A DNA stretch of 64,000 bases, taken from positions 1 through 64,000 of the forward strand of contig MEOH01000028.1 of NCBI GenBank assembly GCA_001769535.1, in the 5' to 3' direction. The stretch comes from Bacteroidetes bacterium GWF2_38_335. GTDB taxonomy: Bacteria; Bacteroidota; Bacteroidia; Bacteroidales; GWF2-38-335. Positions 58,169 to 64,000 of the stretch are shown here, piece by piece. The notes under the pieces were generated by a model. It was not told the DNA's origin. It did not search any database and saw only the letters and a list, made by a program, of their open reading frames with translations. The number at the start of each line of letters is the position of its first letter. Position 1 is the stretch's first letter. A program made the position numbers and the translations under genes.

Positions 58169-58320
58169 GTGTGATTTTTTTCGACTCTTCATCCGCCCAA
58201 CTGAGTACAAGAATCAATACAGGGCTAAACTGACGGATCAAACCAAGCTGTTTAAACTAATTTGAATAACGGTTTTTGTTTTATTAAAGCTCTTACTTAA
58301 TACTTAAATTATTATAAATA

Positions 58321-58406
58321 AACTTCATAAATCGAATATCGGTGTTCCTTGCTCTTAAATCAAAAAAACACCGAACAAGGAACACCGATTTATTATTTAC
58401 GAAGTT
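58321..58406. repeat. Inverted-repeat intergenic element, second locus of the 31344-31413 family
   Basis: AACTTCATAAATCGAATATCGGTGTTCCTTGCTC ... GAACAAGGAACACCGATTTATTATTTACGAAGTTTG. Confidence 0.8.
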
Positions 58407-58436
58407 TGTTTACTAATGATATACAAAAGGACTTAT

Positions 58437-58467
58437 AAAAAAAGCCGCAGCAACGCTGCGGCTTTTT
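58437..58467. terminator. Bidirectional Rho-independent terminator
   Basis: AAAAAAAGCCGCAGCAACGCTGCGGCTTTTT between convergent genes. Confidence 0.8.
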
Positions 58468-58489
58468 CATTAGCTATCATAAAGTATTC

Positions 58490-60256
58490 TTATAATCCAA
58501 ATTCCGTCATGGTTTTTTCAGTGGGCATTCCTTCTTTGTCCCACCCCCTGATGGCAAAAACCTTCTGGATGATTTCCTCGAATTCCTTGCGGTCAATTTT
58601 CTTTCCGCGTTTGAATCCGGCCAGTGATTCTTCATTGAAAAATCTTCCGGGCAGGGTGTCGTCCTTGTGTGTTCTGCCATTGCGCATGTTATAGCGGCGT
58701 GACAGATGGGCAATTTTTCTTCCCAGTTTCATCAGACTGGCGGAGGTGTGGTTGTATCCGGTCATGGAGTTAAGCACTTCTGAAAGGGCTTCAAGGTTAA
58801 GGGGAACAAAATCACAAACAACCAGTGAATTTCTGGCGTTGGTGCCGTCGATTCCGTCAACAACGGTGTTGGGAATGTCTTCTTCCTTAAACTCGGGACC
58901 CATTTCCTGTTCGGCAATCCACAGTCTGGTGTGTGATGCGAAATCTGCTGCAACCATAGCAACGCCCATGGTGAGTGCGCCTTTGGGATTGATGCCCGAA
59001 AGCTCCATTCCCGAAATGCTCATGGCAATGTCTTCGCTTCCTTTTCCAATTTTCTGAGCAGCAACTCTGGTTCCGTCGGTAAACAGTTCGCCAATGCCTT
59101 CGCGTTTGGCCATTTTGATGATCAGTTCGCGCTCGGCTTTGTCGTTGCCCCAAGAAAGATCTAATCCGTCGGTACTGTCAAGCAGTCCCTTTTCATTGCA
59201 TTCCATGGCAAAAGCAATAACCGAACCTGCGCTGATGGTGTCAAAACCAAGATCGTTGCACATTTCGTTTGCCCAGGCAATGGCTTTGATGTCATAAATT
59301 TCGCAGCTCGATCCGAGGAAAGCGGCTGTTTCGTATTCGGGACCTTCAATTTCGTGGCCGTCCCATCTTGCCCATTTTGAGCAGCGGATGGCACAGTTGA
59401 AACACGAGGTGTCTTTCCAGTTCAGTGTTTCGCGGGTGGTTTCGGAGCTGATTTTTTCAAAATGTTCGGTAACCACTTCCCTGAAATTATGTACAGGCAA
59501 CATTTCATTCTGCTGACCGCCACGGATACATTTCATGGTTCCTTTAATTCTTCTGAACTTAACACCTGCATGGTCAAGAATGGCCATGGTGTGTTTTTTA
59601 ATTACCTCATCGTAGAGTTTTTCATCCGGAACATTAATTTTTGTTTCTCCGTCGCAAACTATGGCTTTCAGCATTTTTGAGCCCATTACGGCACCCACGC
59701 CGCCACGACCAAAGTTCCTGTGTTTATCCACTCCGATGCATGACATTTTTGAGAGGTTTTCTCCGGCAATACCAATTGCAGCAACGCGCGGATCGTTACC
59801 TTTATGTTTTGCTATCAGCTCATCATTGGTGTGGAAAATTCCTTTGCCCCAGAGTTTAGAGGCATCCAGAATTTCAACTTTTTTATCTGTAAGGTATAGA
59901 TAAACCGGGTTTTTTGATTTTCCGGTGATGATCATATAATCAAAACCTGCTCTTTTCAAAGCCGGACCAAAATTTCCACCACAATGGGAATCGTGCATGG
60001 CGTTGGTTAGCGGCGCTTTTGTAACAAGAGTGGTTCTTCCGCTGGTCTGCATTTTTGTTCCGGTAAAAGGACCATTTACAAAAATCAAAGGGTTTTCGGG
60101 ACCGAAAGCATCTGGTTTCGGGGCAAGCTTTTCAAGAAGGGCAAAACCAAGTCCTTTTCCACCGATATATTCTTTTACAAGAGCTTTATCGGTTTCTTTG
60201 ATTTCGTGTTTGCCTGTAGACAAATCAATATAGATACATTTTCCTGTGTATGACAT
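58490..60256 (-). CDS. Aldehyde ferredoxin oxidoreductase family protein
   Basis: EYIGGKGLGFALL, GPFTGTKMQTSGRTTLVTKAP, CFNCAIRCSKWARW cluster motif, GPEYETAAFLGSSC. Confidence 0.94.
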   Translation of the reverse strand: MSYTGKCIYIDLSTGKHEIKETDKALVKEYIGGKGLGFALLEKLAPKPDAFGPENPLIFVNGPFTGTKMQTSGRTTLVTKAPLTNAMHDSHCGGNFGPALKRAGFDYMIITGKSKNPVYLYLTDKKVEILDASKLWGKGIFHTNDELIAKHKGNDPRVAAIGIAGENLSKMSCIGVDKHRNFGRGGVGAVMGSKMLKAIVCDGETKINVPDEKLYDEVIKKHTMAILDHAGVKFRRIKGTMKCIRGGQQNEMLPVHNFREVVTEHFEKISSETTRETLNWKDTSCFNCAIRCSKWARWDGHEIEGPEYETAAFLGSSCEIYDIKAIAWANEMCNDLGFDTISAGSVIAFAMECNEKGLLDSTDGLDLSWGNDKAERELIIKMAKREGIGELFTDGTRVAAQKIGKGSEDIAMSISGMELSGINPKGALTMGVAMVAADFASHTRLWIAEQEMGPEFKEEDIPNTVVDGIDGTNARNSLVVCDFVPLNLEALSEVLNSMTGYNHTSASLMKLGRKIAHLSRRYNMRNGRTHKDDTLPGRFFNEESLAGFKRGKKIDRKEFEEIIQKVFAIRGWDKEGMPTEKTMTEFGL

Positions 60257-60300
60257 ACTTACTTATGTTAGGTCAATAATTTTAAGATCATTTTTAAAAT

Positions 60301-60336
60301 GTAGCTGATAAAATTGATATGACATTTTATCAGCTA
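60301..60336 (-). terminator. Stem-loop between hom and AOR gene
   Basis: GTAGCTGATAAAAT-(loop)-ATTTTATCAGCTAC. Confidence 0.6.
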
Positions 60337-60382
60337 CCATTTTTTCAAGGGCTTACAGAAATTTCGATTTATGTAAGTCCGA

Positions 60383-61411
60383 CTATTTTTTGCAAGCTTT
60401 TGAAATGGCAATCATGTCAGTTAAAATGGCATATCCTGTCTGGATTTTTCCTGCACCCGGACCAACCATGGTAACGTCGCCAAGCATGTCGGTGGTGAAA
60501 GTGAGTGCATTTGTTGCGCCCATTACGCCTGCAAGCGGATGAGTTAAAGGCACTTTCTCAGGACCTACTGAACCAACAACGGTTCCGTCTGCTTTCTTTT
60601 CAACACAGCCGATGAGTTTCCATCTGGCGTTTTCTTTCTTTGCTTTGGCGATGTCGTCCAAAGAAATTTTGGTGATGCCTTTACATTTTACATCAGCAAT
60701 TTTCAGATTGGCACCCATCACAATATTGGCAAGGATGGTCACTTTACCTCTTGCATCATGTCCTTCAACGTCGCCTGTTGGATCAGCTTCGGCGTAACCA
60801 AGATCCTGAGCAATTTTCAGAACTTTGTCATAAGCCATTCCTTTTTCCATTTCGGTGAGCATGTAGTTGGTAGTTCCGTTGAGGATACCGCGAATTTTGG
60901 TGATTTCGCAACCTGCGAGCGGACCTTCGGTGAGGTTGATGATCGGAGTACCGGCAACTACAGTACCTTCAATTTTAAACTCAACACCATTTTTCTTTGC
61001 AAGTTTTGCAAGTTCCTGGTATTTGAGAGCAGCCGGACCTTTATTGCTGGTCACAACATGTTTTTTGGTTGATAATGCAGCTTTGCAATGATCGATGGCA
61101 GGGCCTCCGGTTTTCAGATCAGTGAAGGTAAGTTCACAAACCACGTTGGCGTTACATTTTTTAATCAGAGTAACGTTGTCCATTTTTACCACATCTTTGG
61201 TAAATTTCTTTTTGTTTTTGGCCTGATCGAGCATTTTTTTAAGATCAAGACCTTTGGCATTGTAGCAATTGCCATAAACAAAGTCGGCAACGGCAACCAC
61301 TTCGGCAGAATAGCCGTATTTCTTTTTTAAATAATCTTTTTTGGAAAGAAGGATTTCACAAATTCCTTGTCCTACTGTTCCGAAACCAATGATAGCTAAT
61401 TTCTGTTTCAT
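60383..61411 (-). CDS. hom: Homoserine dehydrogenase
   Basis: IGFGTVGQGICEIL, GTVVAGTPIINL, GILNGTTNYMLTEM, GYAEADPTGDVEGHDARGKV. Confidence 0.93.
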   Translation of the reverse strand: MKQKLAIIGFGTVGQGICEILLSKKDYLKKKYGYSAEVVAVADFVYGNCYNAKGLDLKKMLDQAKNKKKFTKDVVKMDNVTLIKKCNANVVCELTFTDLKTGGPAIDHCKAALSTKKHVVTSNKGPAALKYQELAKLAKKNGVEFKIEGTVVAGTPIINLTEGPLAGCEITKIRGILNGTTNYMLTEMEKGMAYDKVLKIAQDLGYAEADPTGDVEGHDARGKVTILANIVMGANLKIADVKCKGITKISLDDIAKAKKENARWKLIGCVEKKADGTVVGSVGPEKVPLTHPLAGVMGATNALTFTTDMLGDVTMVGPGAGKIQTGYAILTDMIAISKACKK

Positions 61412-61433
61412 ACTTTTTTCTTTTTTTAAACGG

Positions 61434-61545
61434 TTTAAGAAAACGCCAACTACTGCGTTATTATAAAATTATTTTTTCCTTCATTTACTTGAGTAAACTG
61501 CGGAAAAATAATTTTATAATGCCTTGTATTTGACGTTTTCTTAAA
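61434..61545. repeat. Long near-perfect intergenic stem-loop (arms about 45 bp)
   Basis: 61434-61479 pairs with 61502-61545; loop contains TTTACTTGAGTAAA. Confidence 0.85.
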
Positions 61546-61583
61546 ACCTGCATTTATTTACATTTTATTTTAATAACTAATAA

Positions 61584-63050
61584 TTATTTTCTAAGTCGGG
61601 CAGATGATGCGCCGCCGGCAGAATATTCAGGAGCGGTAAATTTAACTTTTTTACCGTCAAGAACTGAAAGGGCCTGTGTCAAATCGGCGATAATATCGTC
61701 GGGGTGTTCACCACCAACACATAATCTGATCAGATTTGCAGGAATATCTGCTGTTTTACGGGCTTCTTCACCCTGCTGCTGATGAGTTGAGATAGATGGA
61801 ATTGTTGCAACAGATTTGATTCTTCCCAAATCGGTAGCACGCCATATTCTTTCCATGGCATCAAAAACAAGTCTCGCATTTTTCGCTCCGCCTTTTATTC
61901 TGAAAGACATCAGGTGGCCATAGCGGTTGACTTTTTTCTTGTACATTTCATCAAATTCTGAATCAACAAGAACCAGATATTTATTTGCAAGTTTATGTAG
62001 CGGATGAGATTCCAGACCAAGATAATCAACCTGTTCGATGTGTTTGTGCTTTTCAAGGAATTTGGCAATTTTCATAGTGGTGCGGCTCATCATATCAATT
62101 TTTGACCTTAAAGTACGGATGTCATTGATGGTGAGGATGGCGTTAATGGGAGAAATGTTTGGTCCGTTATCCCTGTTAGGCAATGCTTTGATGTAAAAAC
62201 CAAAGTTGGCTTTTAAAGGCTCATTGTCAATTTTCAGATGGCTCAGATTGTTTCGGGCAATTACTGCTCCGGATATTCCAAAACCGCTTGATGTCAGGGT
62301 TTTTGTAACAGACTGGATTACGATATCTGCGCCCCATGCTAATGGACGGAGAAGAGCCGGTGTTGCAACGGTATTGTCAATGATTAAAGGGATTTTGAAT
62401 TTATTGGCAAGCTTGGCAACTTTTTCCAGATCAAAAAATGCTTGTCCGGGGTTGCTGGGCATTTCGCCATAAAGGAACCGTGTGTTTTTGTCAATGAGTT
62501 TTTCCCAGTCTTTAATATCATTAGATTTAACTACTTTTCTCCACTCAATATTTTTCTCCTGATCTTTTCTTACTGCGAACTGCTGGAAAGTACCACCATA
62601 AACCTGGCAGGTAGCCACGAAATTCATTTTTTCGTTTGGTTTCTTTGGGTCGACAGTAAGAAAAGGATCGCAAGCAGCGGCTATTGCGGCCATTCCGGAT
62701 GAAGTAGCACAACAAGTGGCGGTATATTTTGTTCCGTAAGTTTCGAGCATGGCCAGTACGCCTTCAAGATAATACATACTTGGATTAGCAATACGTGAAT
62801 AGCACCAGGTAGGTATTTGATAGCTCAAAGCAGCTTCCATTTCGTCTGAATCACGGTATGCCTGTGATGATGACATATAAATAGGTTCAATAATAGCTCC
62901 CTGATTGAAATCAAGAGCTTCCTGCATGGAATATACCCCATGAACAGCGATGGTATCAAACCGACACTGTTTCATTTTCTTCTGATAGTCGGCATGCCAT
63001 TTCATGGCCCGCTTTCCTGCTTCAACGTAGTAATTGACTCCTTTTGACAT
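61584..63050 (-). CDS. Cys/Met metabolism PLP-dependent enzyme (O-acetylhomoserine sulfhydrylase/methionine gamma-lyase-like)
   Basis: FDTIAVHGVYSMQEALDFNQGAIIEPIYMSSSQAY, SVTKTLTSSGFGISGAVIA, LIRLCVGGEHPDDIIADL. Confidence 0.9.
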   Translation of the reverse strand: MSKGVNYYVEAGKRAMKWHADYQKKMKQCRFDTIAVHGVYSMQEALDFNQGAIIEPIYMSSSQAYRDSDEMEAALSYQIPTWCYSRIANPSMYYLEGVLAMLETYGTKYTATCCATSSGMAAIAAACDPFLTVDPKKPNEKMNFVATCQVYGGTFQQFAVRKDQEKNIEWRKVVKSNDIKDWEKLIDKNTRFLYGEMPSNPGQAFFDLEKVAKLANKFKIPLIIDNTVATPALLRPLAWGADIVIQSVTKTLTSSGFGISGAVIARNNLSHLKIDNEPLKANFGFYIKALPNRDNGPNISPINAILTINDIRTLRSKIDMMSRTTMKIAKFLEKHKHIEQVDYLGLESHPLHKLANKYLVLVDSEFDEMYKKKVNRYGHLMSFRIKGGAKNARLVFDAMERIWRATDLGRIKSVATIPSISTHQQQGEEARKTADIPANLIRLCVGGEHPDDIIADLTQALSVLDGKKVKFTAPEYSAGGASSARLRK

Positions 63051-63341
63051 ATTCGTTTTTTTAGGGTTTTACAAAAAGTTATTTTTACGAATATAAGTAA
63101 ATCCGTGCAAGAAAATTATATTACATAGCAGTTTTTAAAAAATAACGATGGTTTGCTTTTAATGTGACAGCAAATATGGCAAATTATCTTAAATATGAAA
63201 GTAAACGCAATGAATTTTATCTGATTTCTTTCAATTTGTCAGCTACAGTCAAAAAAATATTATTTTTTAAAAAGCAGAATTTATTAAGCGTTCGATATGA
63301 TTTTCAGGACATAACGGGATTCTGGTGTTTAGAACCATGCA

Positions 63342-64000
63342 TTATTTAAAAACCTCCCTTAATATATCAAGGGAATGCAATCCGGTAAAGCCGGGCAAAT
63401 GAATTTTGTAATAAGTAAGGATGTCTTCGAGAATTGTTGCCCTTTGTTGGTTAGTCAACTGCAAATCATTGAGTTTGTTATAAGGAAGAGTCATGCAGTT
63501 GTTGAAATAACCGGCACTGTGGTTCAAGGCTGAAAATCCGTGTACGGGGGCGTGATCAGAAAACTTTCCTTCTATAAAATCAAGATATTCCTGCGGGGAA
63601 GAAGTCCTCACCGGGCCAAACCCCAAATAGCGCGTAAGTTTTATTAAAAATGCCAGATGAAAATCGGCAATATTTTTTTCCAGAACATCAAAATAAGTCA
63701 TACCTGTTTTTATGAAATCAAAGAGATCAATATCCTGAGATTCTTCCTGCAATGATTTTCCAAGCATTTCGGATAAAAAGAGGGTGGTTGTGTTTTTTTT
63801 GATGTTAAAAGGAATGTCAGAATACGGAGTATCAATATGAACTTCTCTGATTCTCTGAAGCTCCCGTCCCTGCTTTACATCTGCTTCGATGTTCAAAATA
63901 AACATTGGCTGAAAAAATGCTGCTTTAATTGCTGATTTTCTGTTTTTTGACAGTGTAACAAAAAATGATTGCCGTCCCAGTTCTCGGGTATACATCTGCA
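63342..64000 (-). CDS. recO: DNA repair protein RecO, N-terminus beyond window
   Basis: YTRELGRQSFFVTLSKNRKSAIKAAFFQPMFILNIEADVKQGRELQRIREVH. Confidence 0.88.
   Translation of the reverse strand, partial: QMYTRELGRQSFFVTLSKNRKSAIKAAFFQPMFILNIEADVKQGRELQRIREVHIDTPYSDIPFNIKKNTTTLFLSEMLGKSLQEESQDIDLFDFIKTGMTYFDVLEKNIADFHLAFLIKLTRYLGFGPVRTSSPQEYLDFIEGKFSDHAPVHGFSALNHSAGYFNNCMTLPYNKLNDLQLTNQQRATILEDILTYYKIHLPGFTGLHSLDILREVFK

Overview
The window is typical of a Bacteroidetes chromosome, probably an anaerobic Bacteroidales/Marinilabiliales-like lineage. Evidence is T9SS C-terminal sorting domains, TAnnTTTG-type promoters, the purN / acpP-fabF-rnc neighbourhood, futalosine-pathway MqnC and an aldehyde ferredoxin oxidoreductase. 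Most of it is housekeeping: tpx, pepA, mqnC, fabH-like, rnr, trpS, fetAB-like, gap, M42 peptidase, rnc, fabF, acpP, purN, folK, upp, purF-like, hom, a PLP sulfhydrylase/lyase and recO. A small accessory island (about 17.8-21.7 kb) lies next to a tRNA-Gln gene. It holds an RHS-core/toxin-like ORF, an adjacent lipoprotein that could be its immunity factor, and a ParE/RelE-type toxin-antitoxin pair. The strongest unexplained signals are: (1) an AAA/DUF4143 ATPase gene bracketed by 64-bp, gap-free, about 84% identical direct repeats with an internal TTTTGCGG/CCGCAAAA palindrome, directly abutting a WD40 gene that appears to lack its usual caspase-like C-terminus; (2) a segmental tandem duplication carrying the ompA-like 3' end, its terminator and promoter, and a thioredoxin-like gene, whose second copy has lost CxxC and has a TGA at a Trp position; (3) a second in-frame TGA splitting a T9SS beta-helix protein; (4) several families of dispersed palindromic intergenic elements; (5) an orphan T9SS sorting-domain remnant. 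No CRISPR array, transposase, prophage or rRNA was seen. All family assignments are by reading the protein sequence; no search was run.
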